NCBI RefSeq assembly: GCF_000716605.1
Contig: NZ_JNXE01000013.1
Coordinates: 144,592 to 208,591, forward strand
From: Streptomyces sp. NRRL F-525
GTDB taxonomy: Bacteria; Actinomycetota; Actinomycetes; Streptomycetales; Streptomycetaceae
DNA: 64,000 nt
Reading direction: 5' to 3'
Shown here: positions 51,586 through 60,703 of the stretch, piece by piece
Numbering within the stretch: the stretch's first letter is position 1
How the letters are laid out: each line of letters begins with the position of its first letter
Program-made: the position numbers and the translations under genes
The notes under the pieces: generated by a model
What the model was told of the DNA's origin: nothing
The model's input: only the letters and a program-made list of their open reading frames with translations
Databases searched by the model: none

Positions 51586-54294
51586 ATGAAACGCACGTTC
51601 CGCATCGCGCTCGTCGTCGCGCTGGGCCTGGCGTTCGGCGGCGCGGTATCGCTCGAGTCCCCACCACCCGCGGCCGCCGCCACTGCCTCTGCGGCAGCCG
51701 CGGTATCGCTCGAGTCCCCACCACCCGCGGCCGCCGCCACTGCCTCTGCGGCAGCCACCCCGGGCGACCCCTACAACCTCTCCCCGACCTCCCGGACCCT
51801 CGCCCCCACCGCCGTCTACGGCACGAGCGGCTCCGTCGGCAACCCGGCGAACGTGCTGTCCCACCAGTCAACTCGCCTGAACGGCAACGGTTCCGCGGTC
51901 ACCCTGGACTTCGGCAAGGAGGTCGGCGGGATCGTCACCCTGAACTTCGCCGGTGCCAGCGGCGCGGGCCAGAGCGTCGGCCTGGCGTTCAGCGAGTCCT
52001 CGCTCTACACCGGCACCAGCAGCGACAACTCGGCCGGCGGCACGGACGGCGCGATCTACGCGACCGTGGGCGGCGCGGGCAGCTGGACCATGCCCACAGA
52101 CAAACTGCGCGGCGGCTTCCGCTACTTGACCCTGTTCCTCAACTCCGGTGGCTGGGTGGACGTCAACGGCGTCTCCCTCAACTTCACGGCCGCGCCCGGA
52201 GTTTCGAACCCGGCCGCGTACCCGGACTACTTCTACTCCAACGACGACGAGCTGAACCGGATCTGGTACGCGGGCGCGTACACAGTCCAGTTGAACACCA
52301 TCGACCCCACCCAGGGCCGCGTGTACCCGCCGGTGTCCTCCGGCTGGGAGAACAACGCCACGGTGGGCGTCGGCAGCGAGGTCCTGGTCGACGGCGCCAA
52401 GCGCGACCGCTCCGTCTGGCCGGGCGACCTGGGCATCTCGCTCCCCACCGCCTACGTCAGCACGGACGACCTGACCGCCGCCCGCAACTCCCTGACCACG
52501 CTCTACCAGATCCAGAAGTCGACCGGTGAACTCCCTTGGGGCGGACCGGAGTTCAACTTCTTCGGCTCGGACACGTACCACATGTGGACGCTCATCGGCA
52601 CGTCCACGTACTACCTCGACACCGCCGACAAGGCCTGGCTGGACGGCATCTGGGCCCAGTACAAGCGGGGCGTCGACTTCATCACCGCGAAGATCGACAG
52701 CAACGGCCTCCTCAACGTCACCGGCACCCTCGACTGGGCCCGCAGCGGCCAGGGCGGTGAGAACATCGCGGCCAACGCCATGCTCTACCGCGTCCTGACC
52801 ACCGGCGCGACCCTGGCCCAGGCGGAGGGCGACAGCACGCTGGCCGCGACCTACAGCAGTAAGGCGGCATCCCTCAAGTCCCAGATAAACGCCCGCCTTT
52901 GGGATTCATCGCCCGGCGCGTACAAGGACAGCCCGACCAGCTCGCTCCACCCGCAGGACGGCAACTCCCTGGCCGTCTGGTACGGCGTCGTCCCCGGCAT
53001 CACCCAAGCCCGCAGCGTGGCCGCCTACTTGCGCACCAACTGGGGCAGCAGGGGCGCCCAGACCCCGGAGTTCAGCAACAACATCTCGCCGTTCACCGGC
53101 TCCATGGAGGTGTACGCGCACTTCGCGGCGGGCGACGACACCAACGCGCTGAACCTCATCAGGACCGAGTGGGGCTTCATGCTCGACTCGCCGATCGGCA
53201 CCAAGAGCACGTTCTGGGAAGGCTATTCACCCCAGGGCGACCTCACCGCCTACCCCGGCTCGTTCACGAGCATGGCCCACGGCTGGTCCACCGGCCCGAC
53301 CGGCGCCCTCACCTCCGACGTCCTGGGCATCGCCCCGACGAGCGCGGGCGGCGCCGCCTACCAGGTCGTACCGCACCCCGGAAACCTCACCCACGTCGAG
53401 GGCACCCTGACGGTCGCCGCAGGCAAAACGGTCCACGCGAGCTACGACCACCCGGCCGACGGCAGCTTCACCCTTCAGGTCGACACGGGCACCAACTCCG
53501 GTTCCACCGGCGTGATCGCGGTCCCGCGCTTCGGCCAGAACCACACCGTCACCATCAACGGCAGCACCGCCTGGAACGGCACCTCGTTCACCGGCGCGAC
53601 GGGAGTGACGAGCGCCGACCAGGACGCCGACTACATCTACTTCCGTGGTGTCCAACCGGGTTCGTACACCGTGGGCTACGCGGCCACCGGCACGGTCTCC
53701 CCGACGGAAAACCCTGCCCTGCCCGGCACTTGGACCCAGTGCGCGCTGGAGGGCGGCACCTGCGCGGTCTCCGGCACGAAGACCGTGGCCTTCGGCGCAC
53801 AGGGCAAGTTCGCCTACACGACGGTCAGTTCGGGCACGGCCTGCACGACGGCGACCTTCGGCGACCCGGCCAGCGGCATCGCGAAGGCCTGCTACGTCCA
53901 GCCCGCACCCCCGACCGCGAATGTCTGGTCGCAGTGCGCGAGCGAGAACAACACCTGTGCTTTCACCGGGGTGTTGACGGTCGCGTACGGCGCCGCGGGT
54001 TCGTACCGCTACGCGACTCTGTCGGGCGGCACCCCTTGCACCAACGCGGTCTTCGGCGACCCGATCTCCGGCACGGCGAAGTCCTGCTTCCTCGTCGGCG
54101 CACCCCCGACCACCACGACCTGGACGACCTGCGCCGCGGAGAACGGCACCTGCACCTTCACCGGTACCCACGAGGTCGCCTTCGGCGCCAACGGCCAGTA
54201 CTTCTACGGCAGTTACACGGGGGGCACCCCGTGCACGAACACGGTCTTCGGAGACCCGGTCTCCGGAACGAGCAAGTCCTGTTACGTCCAGTAA
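51586..54294 (+). CDS. Secreted GH78-like alpha-L-rhamnosidase with triple Cys-rich module
   Basis: A 902-residue exported enzyme. The catalytic six-hairpin barrel (about 230-560) has the GH78 motif KRDRSVWPGD (residues 272-281), preceded by beta-sandwich domains and followed by the GH78 C-terminal domain. The same triple Cys-rich module as in the GH18 enzyme starts at LPGTWTQC (about 712). The signal region carries a perfect 57-bp tandem duplication (two copies of residues around AVSLESPPP). It lies 27 bp before the GH16 gene, in the same transcript. Confidence 0.92.
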   Translation: MKRTFRIALVVALGLAFGGAVSLESPPPAAAATASAAAAVSLESPPPAAAATASAAATPGDPYNLSPTSRTLAPTAVYGTSGSVGNPANVLSHQSTRLNGNGSAVTLDFGKEVGGIVTLNFAGASGAGQSVGLAFSESSLYTGTSSDNSAGGTDGAIYATVGGAGSWTMPTDKLRGGFRYLTLFLNSGGWVDVNGVSLNFTAAPGVSNPAAYPDYFYSNDDELNRIWYAGAYTVQLNTIDPTQGRVYPPVSSGWENNATVGVGSEVLVDGAKRDRSVWPGDLGISLPTAYVSTDDLTAARNSLTTLYQIQKSTGELPWGGPEFNFFGSDTYHMWTLIGTSTYYLDTADKAWLDGIWAQYKRGVDFITAKIDSNGLLNVTGTLDWARSGQGGENIAANAMLYRVLTTGATLAQAEGDSTLAATYSSKAASLKSQINARLWDSSPGAYKDSPTSSLHPQDGNSLAVWYGVVPGITQARSVAAYLRTNWGSRGAQTPEFSNNISPFTGSMEVYAHFAAGDDTNALNLIRTEWGFMLDSPIGTKSTFWEGYSPQGDLTAYPGSFTSMAHGWSTGPTGALTSDVLGIAPTSAGGAAYQVVPHPGNLTHVEGTLTVAAGKTVHASYDHPADGSFTLQVDTGTNSGSTGVIAVPRFGQNHTVTINGSTAWNGTSFTGATGVTSADQDADYIYFRGVQPGSYTVGYAATGTVSPTENPALPGTWTQCALEGGTCAVSGTKTVAFGAQGKFAYTTVSSGTACTTATFGDPASGIAKACYVQPAPPTANVWSQCASENNTCAFTGVLTVAYGAAGSYRYATLSGGTPCTNAVFGDPISGTAKSCFLVGAPPTTTTWTTCAAENGTCTFTGTHEVAFGANGQYFYGSYTGGTPCTNTVFGDPVSGTSKSCYVQ
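51643..51756 (+). repeat. Perfect 57-bp tandem duplication in the signal-peptide region
   Basis: Two identical 57-bp units, 51643-51699 and 51700-51756, encode AVSLESPPPAAAATASAAA twice, just behind the hydrophobic core of the signal peptide. Perfect identity implies a recent slippage or assembly duplication. It stays in frame. Confidence 0.95.
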
Positions 54295-54321
54295 CGCACT
54301 CCTCACGAGGAAGGCCGGACG

Positions 54322-55887
54322 ATGTTCAGATCGAAGTCGAAAGGGCGGCCCGCGCAGACCGCCGTACGTAGGCCAAGTTCGAAGCCGAGGTCGAAATCGA
54401 GGTCTCGACGCCTGGTCTGGCTGGCGACCCTGGCCCCGATGGTCGCCCTGCTCTACGGCACCACGACCACCCAGCCCGCGCTGGCGGCGGCCCCCGGAGC
54501 CCCCGCCGGCTGGTCCACCGTCTTCACCGACGACTTCAACGGCTCGGCGGGGTCGGCCCCTTCGTCGGCCAACTGGAAGTTCGACACCGGCCCGGGTTCC
54601 AGCTTCGGGACCGGTGAGATCGAGACGATGACCGACTCCACCGCCAACACCCACCTCGACGGCAACGGCAACCTGGACATCACCGCGCTGGGCTCCGGCA
54701 GTTCGTGGACCTCGGGCCGTATCCAGACCCCGACGGCGAACGTGGGCGCACCGGCGGGTGGCAAGCTGGAGGTGGCCGCGTCCATCCAACAGCCCAGCCC
54801 CTCAAGCGGGTTGGGCTACTGGCCCGCGTTCTGGATGCTGGGCCCGGGCCAGTGGCCGGAGAACGGCGAGATCGACATCATGGAGGACGTCAACGCCCTC
54901 TCCGACGTGGCCGGCACGATCCACTGCGGCACGTCCCCGGGCGGCCCCTGCAACGAGGGCACGGGCATCAGCAGCGGCCTGCGAGCCTGCTCCGGCTGCC
55001 AGAGCGGCTTCCACACGTACGCGATGATCCTCGACCGCACCAACACCTCGGCCGAGACGATCACGTTCTACCTGGACGGCAACGCCTACTACTCGGTCGC
55101 CGAGTCCCAGGTGGGCGCGGCCACTTGGCAGGCGGCCTTCGACCACAACCAGTCGATCATCCTGGACCTGGCGATGGGCGGCACGTTCCCGAACGCGGCC
55201 TGCGGCTGCACGACGCCGTCCGGCTCGACGACATCGGGCGGCACGCTGAGCGTCGACTACGTAGCGGCGTACACCACAACAGGAAGCAGCACAGGCTCCA
55301 CCACCCAAGCCCTGCCCGGCACTTGGAGCCAATGCGCCGCCGAGAACGGCACCTGCACCCTCAACGGCACGTCCGCGGTGGCCTTCGGCGCGAACGGCCG
55401 CTTCAACTACACGACGGCGACCGGCTCAACTCCCTGCACCACGGCGGTCTTCGGCGACCCGTCGTCCGGAGTGGTGAAGTCCTGCTACGCGGAGACGGCA
55501 CCCCCGGCAACGAACATCTGGTCCACCTGCGCCGCCGAGAACAACACGTGCGCCTTCTCCGGCGTGATGACAGTCGCGTACGGCGCAGCAGGTTCGTACC
55601 GCTACGCCACGCTGCCGGGCGGCACCGCGTGCACCAACGCGGTGTTCGGTGACCCGATCTCGGGCACGGCGAAGTCCTGCTACCTCATGGGCCCGCCCCC
55701 GTCGTTCGCGACGTGGACGACGTGCGCGGCGGAGAACGGGGCCTGCTCCTTCTCGGGCACGCACGAGGTGGCGTACGGAGCGAACGGCCAGTACTTCTAC
55801 GGGTCGTTCAACGGGGGCACCCCGTGCACCAACGGGGTGTTCGGTGACCCGGCATCAGGAACGGCGAAGAACTGTTACTACCAGTAA
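54322..55887 (+). CDS. Secreted GH16 beta-glucanase with triple Cys-rich module
   Basis: A 521-residue exported enzyme. The N-terminus is Arg/Lys/Ser-rich, then the signal helix (LVWLATLAPMVALLYG). The GH16 jelly roll (about 60-320) has the catalytic motif EIDIMED (Glu183, Asp185, Glu188), as in laminarinase-type beta-1,3-glucanases. The triple Cys-rich module begins at LPGTWSQC (about 331) and runs to the end. It is second in the operon after the rhamnosidase gene; GAGGAAGG precedes the ATG. Confidence 0.94.
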   Translation: MFRSKSKGRPAQTAVRRPSSKPRSKSRSRRLVWLATLAPMVALLYGTTTTQPALAAAPGAPAGWSTVFTDDFNGSAGSAPSSANWKFDTGPGSSFGTGEIETMTDSTANTHLDGNGNLDITALGSGSSWTSGRIQTPTANVGAPAGGKLEVAASIQQPSPSSGLGYWPAFWMLGPGQWPENGEIDIMEDVNALSDVAGTIHCGTSPGGPCNEGTGISSGLRACSGCQSGFHTYAMILDRTNTSAETITFYLDGNAYYSVAESQVGAATWQAAFDHNQSIILDLAMGGTFPNAACGCTTPSGSTTSGGTLSVDYVAAYTTTGSSTGSTTQALPGTWSQCAAENGTCTLNGTSAVAFGANGRFNYTTATGSTPCTTAVFGDPSSGVVKSCYAETAPPATNIWSTCAAENNTCAFSGVMTVAYGAAGSYRYATLPGGTACTNAVFGDPISGTAKSCYLMGPPPSFATWTTCAAENGACSFSGTHEVAYGANGQYFYGSFNGGTPCTNGVFGDPASGTAKNCYYQ

Positions 55888-56216
55888 CAATGCGCAGGTG
55901 GGAGGCCCGCCGTTACTCACTTTCGGGTGACGCTCCCGGCGGGCCCGGGGTGGCGCACCGTGGCGAACGCGGAGCTCGGCCCAGTGCCCGCAACGCCTGT
56001 TGTCCGGCCGGGGCGTCAACCTGGTGCATCACGTACATAAATGGACGGTACAGGCGACAGTCACGGAAACACGACTGACTCGTAACACGATTCACGTATC
56101 GCTCATATCCCGACCGCCCGGTGGAGAAGGTGTGGGTGTGCGGCCAACAGGCCGCCACCCGCACACCGCACAGCCCGGGATCCGGCCGTAGCCGTATCCA
56201 GGGAGGTGCCCGCACC
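55888..56216. other. Intergenic region with terminator
   Basis: 329 bases. A GGCCCGCCG (55904-55912) / CGGCGGGCC (55937-55945) hairpin lies 16 bases past the GH16 stop and is a likely terminator. The rest is lower in G+C (56020-56110), consistent with the promoter of the lamin-tail protein. No gene is seen. Confidence 0.65.
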
Positions 56217-56789
56217 ATGCTGGGGGAACCCGTGACCTCTTCACCTTCCGTGTCCGTCCGCCGTCTGGCCGCCGCCGCTCTCGCGGCCGGCGCTCTCGTC
56301 GGCGCGGCGGCACTGCCGGCGACCGCTGCCGACCACCACGCGGCCCGGGCGAACGTGGAGATCAGCCGCGTGCAGTACGACTCTCCGGGACCGGAGGACC
56401 GCTCCAACCGCTCCCTGAACAACGAGTGGGTGGAGATCACCAACCACACCCGCAGTGCCGTCAACCTCGACGGCTGGAAGCTCTCGAACAAGGACGGCCA
56501 GACCTACACCTTCCACCACTACCGCCTGGACGGCCACGCCACCGTCCGCGTCCACACCGGTGTCGGCCGCGACACCAACCGCGACCTCTACCAGGACCGC
56601 CACAACTACACCTGGGACAACCGCTCCGACACCGCCACCCTCCGCAACGACCACCGCCGCCTCGTCGACGACAAGTCGTGGGGCAACCACGACGGGGGCC
56701 ACGGTGGCGGCGGTCACAACGGTGGCGGCGGCCACAACGGAGGCGGCGGTCACGACGGCGGCGGCCACGGTGGCGGCGGCCACCGCTGA
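56217..56789 (+). CDS. Secreted lamin-tail-domain protein with Gly/His tail
   Basis: A 190-residue exported protein. The signal peptide is residues about 10-40 (RRLAAAALAAGALVGAAALPATA). A lamin-tail domain (about 48-150) has EWVEITNHTRSAVNLDGWKL and TYTFHHYRLDGHATVRVHTG. The tail is GGGGHNGGGGHDGGGH repeats that could bind metal. Similar domains occur in the nuclease at 45657, so it may aid DNA or matrix binding. GGGAGG precedes the ATG by about ten bases. Confidence 0.88.
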   Translation: MLGEPVTSSPSVSVRRLAAAALAAGALVGAAALPATAADHHAARANVEISRVQYDSPGPEDRSNRSLNNEWVEITNHTRSAVNLDGWKLSNKDGQTYTFHHYRLDGHATVRVHTGVGRDTNRDLYQDRHNYTWDNRSDTATLRNDHRRLVDDKSWGNHDGGHGGGGHNGGGGHNGGGGHDGGGHGGGGHR

Positions 56790-56945
56790 CCACCACCCGC
56801 ACTACGACGTCATGACGCTCAGGCGATGACGTGACATCTGCGGCGCGCTTCCCCAGCCAGGGGCGGCGCGCCGCTCACGTCTGCGCCGGACCTCAACCCG
56901 GGTAACCTCGGCCCAACCACACGGCAGGCACGGGGAGTTCAGGCG

Positions 56946-57173
56946 ATGGCGAAGAAACCGGTACGCGCAGCGGTGGGAGACATCTGGCTCAAGTGCCAGG
57001 TCTGCCAAGGAGATCTGTTCCGCGACCGGGGCGTCCTCCTCAACAGCACCGGCATGGAATTCATGAAACTCGCCTGGGCCGACGAGAACGCCACCGGCCT
57101 GATCTGCTGGCGCTGCGGCTACGTCCACCTGTTCGTGAACAGGGACATCAAGCTGTACCGGGCGGACAAGTAG
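56946..57173 (+). CDS. Small zinc-ribbon protein
   Basis: A 75-residue protein with two Cys pairs, CQVC and CWRC, spaced as a zinc ribbon (DIWLKCQVCQGDLFRDRG ... ICWRCGYVHLFV). It is common in actinobacteria and of unknown function. It is the last host gene before the mobile island at 57204. Confidence 0.85.
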   Translation: MAKKPVRAAVGDIWLKCQVCQGDLFRDRGVLLNSTGMEFMKLAWADENATGLICWRCGYVHLFVNRDIKLYRADK

Positions 57174-57272
57174 CGAGGACCGCCGAGCCAAGTGGATTTG
57201 CTACTGAACTTGATTGGGTGATGTCGGTCCCGTTCGGCTGACAGCTCGTTGTCTGCACCGTTAGCCCTGGGT

Positions 57273-58243
57273 GTGAGGTACGCGCAGGGCGGCGGGCTGA
57301 CCGACGCAGAGAGAACCACGCGGGAGCGGTTACGGCTCCAGGTCGTGGAACGTTTCGAGGGCGGCCGGAAGAACGCGGAGATTGCCACTGCCCAGCGTGT
57401 CAGCGTGTGATCGATGGAGCGGTGGCGCCGGGCCTGGCGTGAGCTTGGCGAGGCGGGAGTCCTATCGAAGGGGTCACCGGGAAGACCTCGGTTCAGTGAA
57501 GTTCAGATCGCCAGGCTGGAGCGTGAGTTGGAGCGCGGTCCGCCGGCTCACGGCTGGGCGGACCAGCGGTGGACGCCGGCACGGATCAAGACGCTGATCG
57601 GCCGACTGTTCCATGTCTCCTACACAGTCGAGGTGTGGAGGAGGGAGACCTGGCTGCGGGTAAGAGCACCGCGGCGGAGCGCGGGGCCTGGATCGTCTTC
57701 GAGGACGAGGCCGGGTAGTCGATGGCTCCGCCGCGTGCCAGGACCTGGAGCCGGATCGGCCAGACTCCGGTCGTGAGGGTGAGGGTCCGGGGCTCCGGGC
57801 GGGTGTCGATGGCGGGCATGGCCTGCTACGAGCCGGGCGAGCGGTCCCGGCTGATCTACGCGATTCGCGAGTACCGGGGCCGCAGGGACGAGCCGAAGGG
57901 CTTCGGCTGGCGCGAGTTCCGCGACCTGATCGTCCGCGCCCGTATCCAACTCGGCGGCCCGATCGTGCTGGTCTGGGACAACGTCCGCCTGCACCTGACG
58001 GTTGACATGCGGGAGTTCATCGCCGCGAACGTCGAGTGGCTCACCGTGTTCCAGTTGCCCACCTATGCCCCGGACCTCAACCCTCAGGAAGGCGTGCGGT
58101 CGCTGGTCAAGCGCGACGTCGGCAATCTCGCCGCGGCCGACCTCGGTCAGATCACCCGGGCCGTGAAGCGCAAGCTCAAGATGCTGCAGTACTGCCCCGA
58201 AGTGATCGACGGCTGCCTCGCGGGCACCAGTTTGGCCCTTTGA
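57273..58243 (+). pseudogene. Decayed IS630-family transposase
   Basis: Reading resumes across damage: the N-terminal HTH part (VRYAQGGGLTDAERTTRERL) ends at an in-frame TGA at 57408, where an Arg codon is expected. It continues MERWRRAWRELGEAG to a stretch with an internal deletion after SYTVE. A frameshift/stop lies at about 57719 (EDEAG-stop). The DDE core follows in another frame: LVWDNVRLHLTVDM, FQLPTYAPDLNPQEGVRSLVKRD. It cannot make a working protein without another element's help. Confidence 0.9.
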
Positions 58244-58259
58244 CCGAAGCAGCGCGCAG

Positions 58260-59153
58260 TCAAGAACAATCTGAGCGGTACGCGAAGGGCCTGTCGGAGC
58301 AGCTGGTGCATTCGAACAGGTAGATGCCGCCCATGTCGCCGAGCATGAGCCCAGGGGGGCATTGGATCGCGGTGCGTTGTTCGTATGGAAGGTCCCAGAT
58401 GGTTCCCATGGCCGGGGTGTCCTCGATGGGCAGCCACCTGCGCCAACTCTCGCCATCGAACTCGTTGCTGCTGATCGTCAGGAGATGCTCCATGCGCACA
58501 CGGCATGTCGGGCACGTCGGCCAGTCGGGCTCCTGCGTCCACGTCGGATACCCGCCGACCTTGACGCCGTCCGACACGGAGAGGTGGGACCAGTAAGACC
58601 AGCCGGTTTCCTCCTCCAGCTGTTCGAACCTGGCTTCGAGCGCGTCGGCGACCTCGTCCGGGAGGTCCCAGTTGGGGTAGTCGGTGACACGCTCAGGGTG
58701 CAGGACGCACGGGTCCGGAAGGTAGTCGTTGTCAGCGCCGGTCGGGCGGGGTCGGTTGGCCGGCTGCAGGTCGCTCAGGGAGCCGTCTCGCCAATAGATC
58801 TCGGGGCGGGGAACGTAACCGTCCTCGTGATCGAAGGGGCACCACAGCACCTGCAGCAGATCGGTGGCGCTGGGGAAGACCAGGTCAGGCACGTCGGCCG
58901 CGAAGAGCTGGAGGACCGGGACGAGCGGGATCGGTCCCTGGGCGGGAGGGGAGAACGCCGTGCGCGGGTGGTCGTCCTGGCAGTGGGGCCAGGACTCCGA
59001 GAACGGCCAGAGCACGGGTCCGCCGAGCGAGCTTTCCCGCGCGCTCGGATCGCCGAGGCGCGGATGCAGGCGAACGGCCGTCTTCCGGTAGCTGGCCACC
59101 TCAGGGAACAGCGTCTCGACATCGAGCGGACGTGGCGGGGTGGTGCGAGCCAT
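58260..59153 (-). CDS. DUF1963/YwqG-like protein, IS630 passenger
   Basis: A 297-residue protein. Features: GGPVLWPFSESWPHCQDDHP early, IPLVPVLQLFAADVPDLVFP, GGYPTWTQEPDWPTCPTCRV (two Cys) and GDMGGIYLFECTSC (two Cys) near the end, which fit a zinc-binding DUF1963-like fold. The start at 59153 is by family-like opening. It lies inside the TA-flanked element and runs toward the transposase, so it is cargo and may move with it. Function unknown; DUF1963 proteins turn up beside toxin and immunity genes. Confidence 0.8.
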   Translation of the reverse strand: MARTTPPRPLDVETLFPEVASYRKTAVRLHPRLGDPSARESSLGGPVLWPFSESWPHCQDDHPRTAFSPPAQGPIPLVPVLQLFAADVPDLVFPSATDLLQVLWCPFDHEDGYVPRPEIYWRDGSLSDLQPANRPRPTGADNDYLPDPCVLHPERVTDYPNWDLPDEVADALEARFEQLEEETGWSYWSHLSVSDGVKVGGYPTWTQEPDWPTCPTCRVRMEHLLTISSNEFDGESWRRWLPIEDTPAMGTIWDLPYEQRTAIQCPPGLMLGDMGGIYLFECTSCSDRPFAYRSDCS

Positions 59154-59346
59154 CGGAGTGCTCCTCACAGACCAAAGCGTTGGCTTGGCCACGGACGAGG
59201 CCGCGGTGGGCTGAGAGTAACCGCACGGTCCGTCAGATCCAGCAGCAGGCCCCGTTCTCGGTCACGGGACAGCGCGCCGTCGGCCCTGACAACACCCGAC
59301 AGCACGAGTTCAAGTTCAGTAGCTGGCCTGTTGGGGTCGGCGGGGC

Positions 59347-60470
59347 CTAGCCGTACGGCTCTGGACGCTGCTCCACGGCGGCTCCTGAGCTTGAACTCAT
59401 GGTGTCGTTGGAGGTGAGTGACAGTCCGGTTCCGGCGAGGCATCCGTCGATGAGGTGCGGGCCGTACTGGATTTTCCTCATTCCGTGGCGGATGGTCTGG
59501 ATGAGGTGCTCGGGCGTGGTGAACGCGGTGTTGGACAGCCAGCCGCGTCGCAGCAGGGACCAGACACCTTCGATTGGGTTGAGGTCGGATGCGTAGGAGG
59601 GCAGTTGGTATTTGGTTAGCCAGTCCTGCTGGTCGATGAACTTCCGCATTCCGTAGGCGAGATGGACGTTGAGGTTGTCCCAGACGAGCAAGATCGGCCA
59701 GCAGAGCTGGGCATGCGCGGTGATGAGCAGGTCACGGTAGTCGGTCCAGGAGAGCTCTTGTGTCCGTCGCATCGGCCGTTGTCACGGCGCGGCGGGTAGA
59801 TCAGCCGGGAGCGTTCACCAGGCTTGTAGTAGGTCAGAACGGCGACGGAGATCCGGTGGCGGGAACGGCCACGAACCCGGACCATGAGCGTCTGTCCGCG
59901 CCGTGCCCAGGTGCGGGCGGTCGGCGGCGTCATCGAGAAGCCGGACTCGTCCTCGAAGACGATCCAGGCGTCGAGAGCCGCCGCGGTCCTTTTACCTGCG
60001 GCCAGGTCTCTTTCACCCAGCCGCAGATGGCCTCCTCGTCGCGTTCGATGGCTCTCCTTGCCGGGATCTGGCAGGAGAAGCCGTGCGGGATCAGCAGCTT
60101 GCACACTCCTTGCAGGGTGTAGCTCTTGTGGAAGCGACGGCCGATCACGGTCTTGATCCGCGACAGCGTCCATCGCTGATCCGGCCAGTCATGTGCCACC
60201 GGCCGCTTGGTCAACTCCGCCTCCAGCTGCACGAACTGGATCTCACTCAGCCGCGACGGTGAGGCCGAACCCGCCGACCGAAGCGCCCGCGAACCGCCCT
60301 TGCCCTCAGGTCCGCCGCCACCGCTGCACCGACCGGATCTTGACCCGTAATTTTTTCGCGATCACCGAACTCGGCTCACCCGCAGCGAACCGCTCGGCCG
60401 CCCTCAACCGGATCCCCTCGCGGAACTGCCGGCTCTCGTCCGACAGACAGCCACCCTGCGCACGCCTCAT
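59347..60470 (-). pseudogene. Decayed IS630-family transposase, second copy
   Basis: Start MRRAQGGCLSDESRQFREGI at 60470, with a stop after RSVQRWRRT. The middle lies in two other frames: TKRPVAHDWPDQRWTLSRIK, then AALDAWIVFEDESGFSMTPP. The C-terminal DDE part (ILLVWDNLNVHLAYGM, YQLPSYASDLNPIEGVWSLL) reads in a third frame and runs through the left terminal repeat to 59347. At least two frameshifts and one stop are present. The frame changes, not the DDE residues, inactivate it. Confidence 0.9.
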
Positions 60471-60534
60471 AAGAGACGACGTACCGCGGGGATCAAGCTC
60501 TGTCAGCAGCTACGACAGCCCGAGTTAAAGCTCA
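59386..60534 (-). mobile_element. Second, decayed IS630-type element
   Basis: Ends TGAGCTTGAACTC (59386) and the inverted TGAGCTTTAACTC (ending 60534) match in about 18 of 22 bases. The right side is flanked by TA (60536-60537); the left TA is missing. The transposase inside is broken. Confidence 0.75.
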
Positions 60535-60703
60535 ATAGAGACTCAGTAGAGATCCGCGTTCCAGGCACCCGATAATTGCACAGATACGAGACATTCGAGA
60601 CCGTCAAGCGGGAACCAGCGATCGCGAGTGAACGGCGTACTGACGCGATAAGCCTCATGACTCCCGAGCGTTGTTCCGTCTGTGCACTTCCACGTGGACA
60701 GGG

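Larger units (their letters stand above)
57204..59319. mobile_element. IS630-type element with TA flanks carrying a passenger gene
   Basis: Both sides are TA (57202-57203 and 59320-59321). Ends read CTGAACTTGATTGGGTGATG (left) and, inverted on the right, CTGAACTTGAACTCGTGCTG; about 19 of 24 bases match. Inside are a decayed IS630 transposase (rightward) and a DUF1963-like gene (leftward). TA duplication and DDE transposase are IS630/Tc1 traits. Confidence 0.75.
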
